Assembly (NCBI RefSeq): GCF_000331535.1
Contig: NZ_AMZN01000087.1
Span: forward strand, 32,330-96,329
DNA from: Fulvivirga imtechensis AK7
Lineage (GTDB): Bacteria; Bacteroidota; Bacteroidia; Cytophagales; Cyclobacteriaceae
Length of the DNA stretch: 64,000 nt
Direction of reading: 5' to 3'
A program made the translations under genes and the position numbers. Below the pieces are notes generated by a model. It did not search any database. It was not told where the DNA came from and saw nothing but the letters and a program-made list of their open reading frames with translations. Numbering within the stretch: the stretch's first letter is position 1; each line of letters starts with the position of its first letter. Positions 1-8,447 of this stretch are shown here, one piece after another.

Positions 1-1
1 A

Positions 2-1408
2 TACTATTTAATTGATGGATATGATTCGGCTTTGGCATTTTATAAGGAATCAGGTAGAATATTTGAAAACAAAGATTTTGTGATCGGGAAAGCTTATAAT
101 CTTGGGAATAGTGGCCTTGTGTATGCCAAGCAAGGAGATAACAAGCTTGCAGAATCACAAATTAGGGAAGCTATTTCTATTCTTGAAAGTTTTGAAGATT
201 CATACGCCATAACAGAATTTGAAATTGAAATGGCAAGTATATATCAGCAGAAAAGTGAACTTAGAGAAGCGCTGAAATATGCTGAGAGCGCTATGGAGTT
301 GGCTCTGAAAGATGGACTCAAAAAAAGGATTCGTGATGCCAGTCTTAAACTTTCAGAACTCCATGCTGACTTAGGGGATTTCGAAAAAGCCTTCAGCTAC
401 CAAAGCCAGTACATTGCCTACCGAGATAGCATCAACAACGAAGAAACCATCCGCAAAATGGCTGACCTGCGTACGGAATACGAAGTGTCGCAGAAGCAAG
501 CAGAGGTAGATTTGTTGAACGAGCAGAAACGCAACCAGCAGCTCATTGGGGCAGGGCTCACGGCTGTACTTTTGCTGGCTGGAGCGCTGGCGTTTACATT
601 TTATAGAAATAATAAGGAAAAACAGCGGGTGAATTTGATCTTGAGTGAGCAAAAAGAAGAAATAGAAGCACAGCGGGATCAGTTGGATGAGCTCAATAAG
701 TCAAAAGACAAATTCTTTTCCATCATTTCTCATGACCTGCGCGGTCCTGTTCATGCTTTTAAGGGCATGTCACGGTTGATAAAAATGTATATCGATCAAA
801 ACAGCATTCATGAGCTGGCCGAGATCAATGAACATTTTGATAACTCAGTAGATCAGCTCTCTACTCTTCTGGATGATCTCCTGGAATGGGCGGTGGCTCA
901 GCAGGGAAATGTACCGTATAATCCTGAAAAGGTAAAACTCAATGCGGTGGCTGATGAGCTTATTGGCTTGTTTAATAACATGGCCCGGGCTAAAAAGATA
1001 GAATTGATCGCTGAAGTGCCTGATGACCTAATGCTATGGGCCGACCTGAATAGTATACGAACCATTCTAAGAAATCTTCTTAATAATGCGCTAAAATTTA
1101 CTCCTGAAGGTGGATGGATCAAGTTATCGGCAGCAAGAGCAGGTGAGAGGGGCGAGGTGAAAGTAGAAGACACAGGAATAGGTATTGCCAGGGACAAACT
1201 GGAGACCCTGTTTAAACTGGCCGGGCACAAAAGATCGTGGGGTACAGAGGGAGAAAAGGGGCTTGGGCTTGGGCTTCAGCTTGTTTATGAATTTTCTAAA
1301 ATGAATGGCGGAGAGGTAAGAGTAGAAAGTGAAGAAGGTAAGGGCACGTCATTCACACTTGTGGTACCTGTATATCGTGGCGAACCCGTACCTTCTGCCC
1401 AGACATGA
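2..1408 (+). CDS. TPR-containing sensor histidine kinase (5' partial)
   Basis: This is the C-terminal part of a two-component sensor kinase. The frame is open to base 2, so the true start is outside the window; the TTG at 32 is only an internal codon. The N-terminal ~170 visible residues are helical TPR repeats, followed by one membrane segment (about 181-200, counted from the codon at 32), a short coiled coil, a HisKA domain with the phospho-acceptor in SHDLRGP (H234) and a HATPase domain with N box (NNALKFTPEGG), G1 box (DTGIG) and G2 box (GLGLGL). The TPR part should lie in the periplasm and the kinase in the cytoplasm, the usual Bacteroidota arrangement. No receiver domain is attached and no regulator lies next to it in the window. 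It converges with the cytochrome gene, with one base between the two stop codons. The family is clear; the signal it senses is unknown. Confidence 0.88.
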   Translation, partial: YYLIDGYDSALAFYKESGRIFENKDFVIGKAYNLGNSGLVYAKQGDNKLAESQIREAISILESFEDSYAITEFEIEMASIYQQKSELREALKYAESAMELALKDGLKKRIRDASLKLSELHADLGDFEKAFSYQSQYIAYRDSINNEETIRKMADLRTEYEVSQKQAEVDLLNEQKRNQQLIGAGLTAVLLLAGALAFTFYRNNKEKQRVNLILSEQKEEIEAQRDQLDELNKSKDKFFSIISHDLRGPVHAFKGMSRLIKMYIDQNSIHELAEINEHFDNSVDQLSTLLDDLLEWAVAQQGNVPYNPEKVKLNAVADELIGLFNNMARAKKIELIAEVPDDLMLWADLNSIRTILRNLLNNALKFTPEGGWIKLSAARAGERGEVKVEDTGIGIARDKLETLFKLAGHKRSWGTEGEKGLGLGLQLVYEFSKMNGGEVRVESEEGKGTSFTLVVPVYRGEPVPSAQT

Positions 1409-1409
1409 T

Positions 1410-2372
1410 CTACTCCTCAATCATTGATCGCTTCAAATCATTTTTGATGGGATCAATAGTTTGGATGTAGGCAAAAATGGCCTCTGCCTCATAGTCAGTA
1501 AGCTGTGTGTACGGTATCATTGGCACCCTCAGTGCAGGCTCATTCTCCATTAATCCAAATCTCACAGCCTTCACAAATTGTTCTTTGCTCCAGTTGCCAA
1601 TGCCTGTTTCCTTGTCAGGGGTGATGTTAGATGTAACCATCGGGTTGCCATCGTTATCCAGCGGCTTATTACCACCTCCCATGAAGCCCTTCGAGTTTTC
1701 CGGTGTCATCATGTCGAGTTTTGTAAAATCTGCAGAGTGGCAGGTATAGCACTCCAGGTTATACACGAGGTACCGTCCAAGCTCTACCTGATCAGTAGTA
1801 TCGGGCATTGATATCTTTCCTTTGGGCATATCAAAAGGTTTGAATTCCACATTGCACAGGAACTTTGTTAAAAAACTCGGCTCTGTGGGATAATCCTCAA
1901 CAGCAGCAGGGGTTACCATCGGATGATCTGATCGCAAAAAGGCAATGATGGATTCGATATCTTCATCTGCCATATGGGGTAGCTTGGCCATATAGGGAGG
2001 GGCATAAGAGCCATCTTTCTTTATGCCTGTTCTGAGTAAATACAGGATCTCGCCATCTGTCCAGTTGCCAATACCGTAAGTTTCATCCTGGGTGATGTTT
2101 GGAACATATATTTTTCCAAATTCCTTTGGCGCATCAGTCATCCATCTTCCCGACAGGGAGCGGGTTTCTCTGTTCATATGGCAGCTTGCGCAAAGCATTG
2201 AGGCCAGCTTTTCGCCTCTTTGTAGCTTTTCGGGAGTAACTTCTATTTCTATGTCGGGAGCTGCTACATCGTACTTGGGGATGCCTTTCGATTCAATGTA
2301 AATAAAGCCGGCTATACCTGGTAAAGCCACTAAACCTAATCCAATTAGGAGGAACTTGACAACTTTTTTCAT
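1410..2372 (-). CDS. Membrane-anchored diheme cytochrome c
   Basis: A 320-residue electron carrier with an N-terminal membrane segment (about residues 5-25) and two class-I cytochrome c domains facing the periplasm. Haem-binding motifs are visible as CASCH (near residue 61) and CYTCH (near 210). Each is followed by a candidate distal Met ligand region: PYMAKLPHM in the first half and VPMIPYTQL in the second. Both halves contain the NxTxDxxxGIGNW block typical of diheme subunits of alcohol/aldehyde dehydrogenases and related cytochromes. It lies downstream of the YceI-MarR pair on the same strand, 62 bases after the marR stop, and an inverted repeat touches its start codon. No dehydrogenase partner is next to it, so its redox partner is unknown. 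Confidence 0.85.
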   Translation of the reverse strand: MKKVVKFLLIGLGLVALPGIAGFIYIESKGIPKYDVAAPDIEIEVTPEKLQRGEKLASMLCASCHMNRETRSLSGRWMTDAPKEFGKIYVPNITQDETYGIGNWTDGEILYLLRTGIKKDGSYAPPYMAKLPHMADEDIESIIAFLRSDHPMVTPAAVEDYPTEPSFLTKFLCNVEFKPFDMPKGKISMPDTTDQVELGRYLVYNLECYTCHSADFTKLDMMTPENSKGFMGGGNKPLDNDGNPMVTSNITPDKETGIGNWSKEQFVKAVRFGLMENEPALRVPMIPYTQLTDYEAEAIFAYIQTIDPIKNDLKRSMIEE

Positions 2373-2399
2373 GACAACATATGTGGGGTAATGTTGTCA
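2372..2399 (-). promoter_or_regulatory. Inverted repeat abutting the cytochrome start codon
   Basis: TGACAACAT (2372-2380) and ATGTTGTCA (2391-2399) form a perfect 9-bp inverted repeat with a 10-bp spacer, ending in the ATG of the cytochrome gene on the minus strand. It could be a protein operator or an mRNA hairpin that occludes the ribosome binding region. It has no T-run, so a terminator is less likely. The role is inferred from position only. Confidence 0.4.
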
Positions 2400-2434
2400 A
2401 TTTAATAAAAATTTTAACCCGGAATATTATGAGT

Positions 2435-2902
2435 TTATTTTTTTTCTTTGTTTTCTGACCTGATCTTGTCCAATAGTTCATTGAGCTGAACAGCATCTTT
2501 TTCAGATAATCCACCCAGGTTGTCGTCAAGCTGGTCTACCGCTTTATCCATTCTCTTCAGAAGGTTTAATCCATCTTCACTAATAACCACATCGACCAGG
2601 CGTCTGTCATTGGGGCAGGTGGTTTTTTTTACCCATCCTTTGAGGGTAAGGCGATCCACAATCCTGGAAACGTCTGAGTTTCTGTCAAGCATTCGCTCTT
2701 TAATAACACAGGTAGATATCGATTTTGGATGTTGCCCTCGCAGGATTCTCAATACGTTGTATTGTTGGGTAGTGATGCCAAAAGGTTTGAAAAATTCTTT
2801 GTGCTGATTCACTAACCATCCGGAAGTAAATAGCAGGTTGAGCGTAGCTTTCTGTTTTTCGCTCTTAAAAGATTTTTGTTGTAATTCGTCTTCTATCCTC
2901 AT
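2435..2902 (-). CDS. MarR-family transcriptional regulator
   Basis: A winged-helix DNA-binding repressor of about 155 residues. The frame opens earlier (to 2977), but that would overlap yceI; the ATG at 2902 (MRIEDELQQK) gives the normal MarR length and leaves a 40-base gap after the yceI stop. Visible are the dimerisation helices, the recognition region (CVIKERMLDRNSDVSRIVDRL) and the wing with the conserved DRR (NDRRLVDVVIS), followed by the C-terminal dimerisation helix. It is co-oriented with yceI, and two 12-bp palindromes sit on the yceI promoter, so it probably represses its own operon. In some Bacteroidota and other bacteria, MarR/YceI pairs respond to redox or lipophilic stress; the ligand here is not known. 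Confidence 0.85.
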   Translation of the reverse strand: MRIEDELQQKSFKSEKQKATLNLLFTSGWLVNQHKEFFKPFGITTQQYNVLRILRGQHPKSISTCVIKERMLDRNSDVSRIVDRLTLKGWVKKTTCPNDRRLVDVVISEDGLNLLKRMDKAVDQLDDNLGGLSEKDAVQLNELLDKIRSENKEKK

Positions 2903-2912
2903 ATGTTGAAAT

Positions 2913-2938
2913 TTGGAGGGTGTGTTCCCACCCTCCAA
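2913..2938 (-). terminator. Hairpin between yceI and marR
   Basis: TTGGAGGGTG and CACCCTCCAA pair perfectly over 10 bp around a 6-nt loop. The hairpin lies in the 40-nt gap between the yceI stop and the marR start on the minus strand and is not followed by a clean T-run. It could reduce read-through or protect the yceI mRNA so that less regulator than YceI is made. The structure is seen; the role is inferred. Confidence 0.5.
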
Positions 2939-2942
2939 GGTA

Positions 2943-3530
2943 TTAAGCTTTTTTCTGTAACTCAACGTTACAAACAATGTCTACTTCATCACCAACTACT
3001 GCTCCACCGGCTTCGGTCAAGGCTCCCCACTTCAGGCCATAATCCTGGCGATTTACAGTGCCGTTGATCTTGAAGCCTGATTTGATGTTTCCCCAGGGAT
3101 CTTTAATGGTTCCATTGTATTTAACATCGAAAGTTACTTTTTTAGTCACATCTCTCATAGTAAAATCACCAACAAGCTGATATTTTGTGCCTGTTTTTTT
3201 GATTTTTCCCTTAAATTTGATCTGAGGATACTTCGCTGCATTAAAAAAATCATCACCTTTCAGGTGCTCATCACGTTTTGCATTGTCGGTGTCAATGGAA
3301 GCTACCTGGGCGGTAAATTCTACATCCGCTCCATCGAAATCCTCGGCCTTACTTGATACCAGAGCGTCAAAATCTTTGAAGTTGCCTTCTGTTTCAGAGA
3401 TAACCATGTGGCTGACGGAAAAACCAATATTGGAGTGGGCTTTGTCCACTATCCAGGTTGTCTGCGAGTGGGAAATACCGGCTACAAATAAAAGTGCCGA
3501 AAGTAAACTTAACTTTTTCATAATTCTCAT
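2943..3530 (-). CDS. YceI-family periplasmic lipocalin-like protein
   Basis: A 195-residue exported protein with an N-terminal signal peptide (MKKLSLLSALLFVAGISHSQ) and the full YceI beta-barrel. The start of the fold is TTWIVDKAHSNIGFSVSHM, with later strands carrying KRDEHLKGDDFF and the FxMRDVTKKVTFDV block. Family members bind isoprenoid or other lipophilic molecules in the barrel and act in the periplasm. Starts at 3530 (MRIMKK) and 3521 (MKK) are both possible; the second puts the signal peptide n-region right at the start. It is the first gene of a yceI-marR unit, with a -7 box and twin palindromes directly upstream. Confidence 0.9.
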   Translation of the reverse strand: MRIMKKLSLLSALLFVAGISHSQTTWIVDKAHSNIGFSVSHMVISETEGNFKDFDALVSSKAEDFDGADVEFTAQVASIDTDNAKRDEHLKGDDFFNAAKYPQIKFKGKIKKTGTKYQLVGDFTMRDVTKKVTFDVKYNGTIKDPWGNIKSGFKINGTVNRQDYGLKWGALTEAGGAVVGDEVDIVCNVELQKKA

Positions 3531-3557
3531 GTTTTTTCGCTTTTAAAGTTATGTTCA

Positions 3558-3593
3558 CAAATATACGTTGTTTAAACAATAATGTTTAAACAT
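3558..3593 (-). promoter_or_regulatory. yceI promoter with twin-palindrome operator
   Basis: On the minus strand TATATTTG (3558-3565) fits the Bacteroidota -7 consensus TAnnTTTG. Directly upstream are two perfect 12-bp palindromes, TTGTTTAAACAA (3568-3579) and ATGTTTAAACAT (3582-3593), whose centres are 14 bp apart and which cover the region where the -33 element should be. A dimeric repressor bound here would block RNA polymerase; the MarR protein of the same operon is the obvious candidate. Confidence 0.6.
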
Positions 3594-3700
3594 TGAATAT
3601 TTTTTTCTATTTATCAACCCCAGGGGGAGAAAGAAGGTGTGTCCAAAAAAAAAAAAGGCACATTTAATTTTTTATTGAACCTTTTAGGACAACACTCTCT

Positions 3701-3829
3701 AATTAGTGTCTGTAAGAAAACGTTCTCGCCAAAGTGCGGGACGAAGTCCCAAAAAGCGCGTCCCTTGAGGAAGAGCATTTTTGGAACAAGCGTAACGCAA
3801 ACATTGACGTTTGCTTACAGACACTAATT
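3701..3829. repeat. MITE-like inverted-repeat element, copy 1
   Basis: A 129-bp intergenic element bounded by inverted repeats of about 22 bp (AATTAGTGTCTGTAAG followed by A or C and AAACGT). Its inner part carries GGGACGAAGTCCC and other self-complementary blocks. No protein is encoded. Related copies lie at 11527-11672 (opposite orientation) and 43016-43146. The size, terminal inverted repeats and dispersal suggest a non-autonomous mobile element or a REP-type palindromic unit. No clear target duplication was seen. Confidence 0.7.
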
Positions 3830-3844
3830 ACTGTTCGTTACCTG

Positions 3845-6367
3845 CTATTGTTTTTTTACGGCAAATCGCATTGCCTTATCCATTGTTCTTCCTTTCATCT
3901 TAATGAGATAAGTGCCGTTCGGTAGATTGCCTACATCCAGGCGGTGTGTATTGTAACCTTCCTGTGTATTGATCTCATTTAGCAGTACTATTTTACCTGA
4001 CTTTTCATCTATTACCCTTATAGCAATGTTGTCTCGATCTGCTCCTGTTATATTTAGGTTCAGGATATCTGCCGTAGGATTTGGAAATGCCTCAATGTTA
4101 ACTTCGGTAGTAATGGCTGATATTGTGTTGTTTGTAGAGCTGTTGGAAGAGGATTCTGCCAGTCCTGACTCCCATACACCTCTGCCATATGTTCCCGCTC
4201 TTATTTTTTCTGAGGCATATTGGATTTCCAATTCAGTCACAGGTACATTGGGTAAGGAAGTCATAAAGCCTTCCCATACAGTGGTTCCTTCTGCCAGATA
4301 GTATATACCCACATCCATACCTACATAGAGCCCGGCATTCTTTTGAAATATGGAAGCATTGGCCGGTAGATTGGGGAGATTGTAACTGATATTTTGCCAG
4401 GAATTACCTGCATTTGTGGAGAGGTATACTTTTTCACCTTCTGTGTATCCTGAACAGGTGACAGCAACTATTTCTGGGTTCACAGGATCAACCGCAATGT
4501 TAGTGATGTACTTGCCTGGAAGTCCGCCGGTGATCTCCATCCAACTGCCTCCCTCGTTGGTAGTCACCCATATCCTTTCCCTTACAGAAGCATAAAGATA
4601 TTGGGGTGCAGATTCAGCAATAGCAAGATCGGTAATAGCCGAGGGGTTGAAATTACCAATGGTTGTCCAACTGTTCATTCCATCCGTTGTTTTTCGTACC
4701 CCAGTTGAATTTCCGACATACAGAATATTGGGGTTGGTGGGGTGCATTACGAACGGAGTGTTCCATGCTCCACTTCCTGGTTGGCTAATAGAAACTCTAT
4801 TGGTGCCTCCTGAAGTGGTTTTATAAAATGTACCATACTGACTTGTGCCATAGGCAATTAAATTGTCCGGGGCCAATATGAACTCAAAGCCATCTGCTCC
4901 CAGCCAACCATGCCATCCGCGATTAGGTGTATACACATACGTGCCATTATCTTGTGATCCACCCCCGAATTTACCAGGATTTGTTTGGCTGATACCGATA
5001 TTGTAGAATTGCCGGATGCCAAGGCCACTGGTTAGATCGGTAAAGTTGACCCCATCATTGGATTTAGTAATCAGACCATCACTACCGGAAAAAAGTGTAT
5101 TGCCAATGTATACCAGTTCGTGACAATCGGAATGTACATATTGAGAAGCAGAAGCATTGGGATAATACCAATTGGAAATCTGTTGCCATCTTCTACCACC
5201 ATTTGTAGTCATATACGTTTCGATTTCGCCTACATGAATAATATTGGCATCTACAGGGGAGACAGCTATAGCAAGATCATACCAATCTTGCCGGCCTTCT
5301 GTCGGAGCAGAACCTTTTCTTTTAAATGAGGCGCCATTATCGGTTGATACGTATAATCCTCTTTTGGAATAGAAGTAAACATTATTGGGGGCTGCAGCGG
5401 TTACTGCAATTTGAGATCTGCTAGTTGAGCTTTGAGAGGTGGATTGGAAAGTAGTCCCACTATCGGATGAACGATAAAAAGCCTTGCCCACCAGTGCATA
5501 TACAAAGTTGGGGTTGCCGGGTTTGAGTTCAAGGTCGTCAATATCTCCATTGAGTACTTTTGTCCAGGTGTCACCAAAATCAAATGATCGGTAAAGCCCG
5601 TCAGTTGTACCGGCAAAAACGATATTCGGATTTTGAGGATTTACTACCATACGCGCACTCGTATGTCCTGCACTAACTTCCCAGGTAAGGGACGTCTGGT
5701 TCCAGGTAGCTCCGCCATCTGTGCTTTTCAATACACCTACTCCGTAAGTATCGTTAGCGTCACGATCACCCGTGCCTATTAATATGTGGTTGGTGCCTGG
5801 GTGAATAGCTATAGCCGATACTCCCATAGAGGGTATGTTATCTGTCAGAGGTATCCAGGTAGAACCGGCATCCGGGGTTTTCCACAACCCTCCTGCAGGT
5901 GCACCTAAATAAATAATATTGGGATCATTGGGATCGGCAACAATTACATTGATGCGACCTATACCGGGATTCCAGTGTCCGGATACATCAGTCCAGGTGG
6001 TGGGGCCTAGTTCAGTCCAATTGCTCGTCAGGCTACTCGTATATGCCTCATTAAATTCCTTGCTTTCCGTCCATTCAATGCCTTGTATGGGAAAGTCTCC
6101 CGAAGGATATGTTCTTGGTTCCCACCAGTATTCCCAGCGCTTAAATTGTTTCCAACCGTAGGGCTGACCATTTTTTTTATTGAGCTTTCCTTCAGCTTTT
6201 TCTTTTTTAGCATATTCATCAAAAGCGTTTTTGACCTCTTTGATGTTGGCTTTGCTTTTCATTAATTTTACAAACTTGGGAGTCTCATCAGGATCCTGTT
6301 GTTGAGCATAGACGTTGCCAGTATAAAGGCATGCCATTATCAGGCTGTAGTAAAACAGTTTCTTCAT
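3845..6367 (-). CDS. Secreted BNR/sortilin-like propeller protein with T9SS sorting domain
   Basis: An 840-residue exported protein with an N-terminal signal peptide (ends near VYAQ). It is followed by many repeats of the type STDGGATW, SFDFGDTW, SSDSGTTF and STNAGNSW, i.e. Asp-box/BNR blades of a sortilin/VPS10-like beta-propeller. The last ~85 residues start with a PNPTADILNLNI block and continue through LPNGTYLIKMKG, which is a type A C-terminal signal for the type IX secretion system. The protein should therefore be delivered to the cell surface or released. Such proteins are often annotated as glycosyl hydrolase or exo-alpha-sialidase, but I see no catalytic motif that would justify an enzyme name. 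It stands alone between a MITE-like repeat and a gene-poor stretch. Confidence 0.85.
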   Translation of the reverse strand: MKKLFYYSLIMACLYTGNVYAQQQDPDETPKFVKLMKSKANIKEVKNAFDEYAKKEKAEGKLNKKNGQPYGWKQFKRWEYWWEPRTYPSGDFPIQGIEWTESKEFNEAYTSSLTSNWTELGPTTWTDVSGHWNPGIGRINVIVADPNDPNIIYLGAPAGGLWKTPDAGSTWIPLTDNIPSMGVSAIAIHPGTNHILIGTGDRDANDTYGVGVLKSTDGGATWNQTSLTWEVSAGHTSARMVVNPQNPNIVFAGTTDGLYRSFDFGDTWTKVLNGDIDDLELKPGNPNFVYALVGKAFYRSSDSGTTFQSTSQSSTSRSQIAVTAAAPNNVYFYSKRGLYVSTDNGASFKRKGSAPTEGRQDWYDLAIAVSPVDANIIHVGEIETYMTTNGGRRWQQISNWYYPNASASQYVHSDCHELVYIGNTLFSGSDGLITKSNDGVNFTDLTSGLGIRQFYNIGISQTNPGKFGGGSQDNGTYVYTPNRGWHGWLGADGFEFILAPDNLIAYGTSQYGTFYKTTSGGTNRVSISQPGSGAWNTPFVMHPTNPNILYVGNSTGVRKTTDGMNSWTTIGNFNPSAITDLAIAESAPQYLYASVRERIWVTTNEGGSWMEITGGLPGKYITNIAVDPVNPEIVAVTCSGYTEGEKVYLSTNAGNSWQNISYNLPNLPANASIFQKNAGLYVGMDVGIYYLAEGTTVWEGFMTSLPNVPVTELEIQYASEKIRAGTYGRGVWESGLAESSSNSSTNNTISAITTEVNIEAFPNPTADILNLNITGADRDNIAIRVIDEKSGKIVLLNEINTQEGYNTHRLDVGNLPNGTYLIKMKGRTMDKAMRFAVKKQ

Positions 6368-6852
6368 GTTGGTTTATAGGTTTATGGTTAATACTGGATT
6401 AAAATTAGGAGGATATGCTCGAATAGTTTTGACAGGTTTTGTCCTATGCTGGTACTTAATTATCAAACGAGTTGGTGCAGCAGCATAAACTCATGGGTTC
6501 TTTTTGATAGAACTCGACAAGTAAGGCGGTAGTAGAACTGGATCAGTCGGAACAGTTGGGCCTCTGAAAATTCAAAAGTTTGGCCTGCTTTACACCTCAC
6601 CTCTTGACAGGCTGAAATGCTAGCGCAGCAGCATCGCCCTCTCCTCCCTTGCTCCGATGAAAGCTTCGCGAAGGCGAGAAGAGATACAAAGCCAGTAGTG
6701 AAACCACAGGATTTTGATGGGGGAGGTGTTGCAAGCATATAAAAATACTGAGAATCTACTATACCTGATGATCGCTTCTTAGCATCATATTTTAAAGGAA
6801 GTATGTTTACATCACCTGCCCAGCAGTATTACTTGATTCAAAAAGAGCGTGG
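6368..6852. other. Intergenic stretch without a recognisable gene
   Basis: About 485 bases between the propeller gene and the RRM gene terminator. Short open frames on both strands have no protein-like composition. The 12-mer GTTGGTGCAGCA near 6470 recurs at 19175. The first bases probably hold the promoter of the propeller gene. Nothing else can be supported. Confidence 0.5.
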
Positions 6853-6881
6853 CAAAAAAAAAGCGGGCTTTTAGCCCGCTT
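6853..6881 (-). terminator. Rho-independent terminator of the RRM gene
   Basis: AAGCGGGCT and AGCCCGCTT form a perfect 9-bp stem with a TTT loop, followed on the minus strand by a run of T (9-10 bases). It lies 26 bases beyond the stop of the RRM protein gene. Confidence 0.9.
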
Positions 6882-6906
6882 GGAGTACTGATCTATTATT
6901 AAGTTT

Positions 6907-7161
6907 TTAATAAGTTTCAGTTTTGGGTCTTGCTTCTTTAACCACTATCGTTCTTCCATCGAATTCGGTTTCGTTAAGCGCCTTAATAGCCTCTCTTGCG
7001 GCATCATCGTCAGGCATTTCAACGAATCCAAAACCTTTTGAACGTTGTGTTTCTCTGTCGAAAATAACTTTGGCAGAACTAACTTCACCAAAAGCCTCAA
7101 ATTGTCTTTGAAGTTCTTCGCTGGTCGTGCGGTAATTTAACTTTGCTACGAAAATGTTCAT
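6907..7161 (-). CDS. Small RNA-recognition-motif (RRM) protein
   Basis: An 84-residue single-domain RNA-binding protein. The whole chain is one RRM: RNP2 is IFVAKL (residues 3-8) and RNP1 is KGFGFVEM (near 42-49), with the aromatic side chains that stack on RNA bases present. It ends in a short basic tail. Such proteins are common in Bacteroidota and cyanobacteria, where they are abundant, often cold- or stress-induced, and act on mRNA in the cytoplasm. The long leader upstream of the ATG and the strong terminator suggest a single-gene transcript with possible post-transcriptional control. Confidence 0.93.
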   Translation of the reverse strand: MNIFVAKLNYRTTSEELQRQFEAFGEVSSAKVIFDRETQRSKGFGFVEMPDDDAAREAIKALNETEFDGRTIVVKEARPKTETY

Positions 7162-7304
7162 TGTAAATAAAATAAAATAATTAAAAACACGATGTTTGAA
7201 ATTCGCGGAGTAGCAAAGGAATTACCCCAGGCTATTATCTTTGAGTCCAAATATCGATATAAAGATAGTAGAATTCATCGGTTTTTCAATTTTAACGCAT
7301 TTTT

Positions 7305-7589
7305 TTATTGGCGGAGGACATCTGAAAACTCTTGTTTTTTTGCAAATACTGCAGCGGCATAGGAGCACTCCGGTGTTATCTTATAGCCTTTTTCCCTGAC
7401 ATAATTCACCGTACTGCTAATGAGCCTGGAGGCAATGCCCTGCCCACTGTAGTCGGGATTCACCTCAGTATGGTTGATAGTAAGTTGATTTTGTGCAGAA
7501 AGGGTATAGGCTATTAATGCTATCTCCACATCGTTGTGTTCAATGTAGAATTTGCCTTTATTTTTAATTTCTTTGTGTTGTATAGTCAT
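7305..7589 (-). CDS. Small GNAT-type N-acetyltransferase (YjdJ/NATD1-like)
   Basis: A 94-residue minimal GNAT domain. The acetyl-CoA-binding motif A is visible as HTEVNPDYSGQGIASRLI (about residues 40-57), and the C-terminal ECSYAAAVF block is typical of the YjdJ/NATD1 subgroup. The substrate is unknown for this subgroup. Its start is 7 bases after the stop of the upstream trmN6-like gene on the same strand, so the two are probably co-transcribed. Confidence 0.85.
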   Translation of the reverse strand: MTIQHKEIKNKGKFYIEHNDVEIALIAYTLSAQNQLTINHTEVNPDYSGQGIASRLISSTVNYVREKGYKITPECSYAAAVFAKKQEFSDVLRQ

Positions 7590-7596
7590 TTTCCGG

Positions 7597-8316
7597 CTAA
7601 AGTTTCAAATAAAAGTCTTGTGTTAAAGATATATAATCTTTACTCCACTGGCCATTGTCATGATATTGTATTAATTCATCTTTTACAACAGAAACCGGTG
7701 TTCTTTTGAGTTCAAGTAGCCACCTTTCAACAGGCTTGGCTTTTTTTGGAAAAAAGGCCGTTTCACGACTTGCAAATAGCTGTTCCTCACGGGCCAGGGC
7801 CAGTAGTTCATCCCTTTTTTGTGCGGGAATGACAACTGAAAGCGCACCCTCTGGGGCTAGTAGCTGATTCGTTACCTTCAAAAGTTCGTCTAATGTTAGT
7901 TCCGCATCATGACGCGCCTGGTGTCTTCTGGCATGAGGCGAGAGGGTGCCCGCAGAAAAGTAAGGTGGATTCGAAACAATTACGTCATATTTTTTGGCGC
8001 TCGCACGTGCATAATCCTGCGCCTTTCCATGCATAATCTTTATTCGATCGTTCCATGGACTTTGGCTTGCATTACATTTAGCTTCTTCTGCTGCTATTGG
8101 ATCTATTTCGATAGCATCAATTTGAGCTTTTGCCGCTCTCTGGGCGGTCATAAGAGCAACCAGACCCGTGCCGGTACCGATATCCAGGATGGTTCGGGCT
8201 GCTGTAAGATCTACCCACGCCCCCAAGACAACCCCATCGGTACCCACTTTCATTGCCGTATGTTTTTGAGTAATACTAAATTGTTTAAAATCAAACCGGT
8301 CTTTTCTTCTGGACAT
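7597..8316 (-). CDS. trmN6: tRNA1(Val) adenine-37 N6-methyltransferase
   Basis: A 239-residue SAM-dependent methyltransferase that modifies A37 of tRNA-Val in the family's characterised members (YfiC/TrmN6). Visible are the SAM-binding motif I (DIGTGTGLVALM, near 42-53), the acidic motif (IEIDP) and the catalytic NPPYF (near 117) used by N6-adenine methyltransferases. The N-terminus RKDRFDFKQFSI and the KVGTDGVVLGAW block are characteristic of YfiC. Length matches the family. It is divergent from fhs and followed by the GNAT gene. Confidence 0.9.
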   Translation of the reverse strand: MSRRKDRFDFKQFSITQKHTAMKVGTDGVVLGAWVDLTAARTILDIGTGTGLVALMTAQRAAKAQIDAIEIDPIAAEEAKCNASQSPWNDRIKIMHGKAQDYARASAKKYDVIVSNPPYFSAGTLSPHARRHQARHDAELTLDELLKVTNQLLAPEGALSVVIPAQKRDELLALAREEQLFASRETAFFPKKAKPVERWLLELKRTPVSVVKDELIQYHDNGQWSKDYISLTQDFYLKL

Positions 8317-8392
8317 GTATTACAGTGGCTGTTAGATTTTTGGTTATGGAGCAATAAATGGAAAAAATGCTATCTTTTTTTAATTCCACCTG

Positions 8393-8400
8393 TAAATTTG
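8393..8400 (+). promoter_or_regulatory. Candidate -7 promoter box of fhs
   Basis: TAAATTTG matches the Bacteroidota -7 consensus TAnnTTTG and lies 48 bases before the fhs ATG, implying a leader of about 40 nt. No convincing -33 TTTG was found at the expected distance. Confidence 0.4.
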
Positions 8401-8447
8401 GGAGATTGCAATCGATTTAACGATAGAACCGGATTAAAAATAAGTGT

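Noticed and set aside
3845..6367. Naming the propeller protein a sialidase or glycosyl hydrolase
   Set aside because: Only Asp-box blades are visible; no Arg triad or other sialidase catalytic residues could be identified.
6463..6738. 91-codon open frame on the minus strand
   Set aside because: Composition is not protein-like, there is no family resemblance, and it lies in a repeat-like gene-free region.
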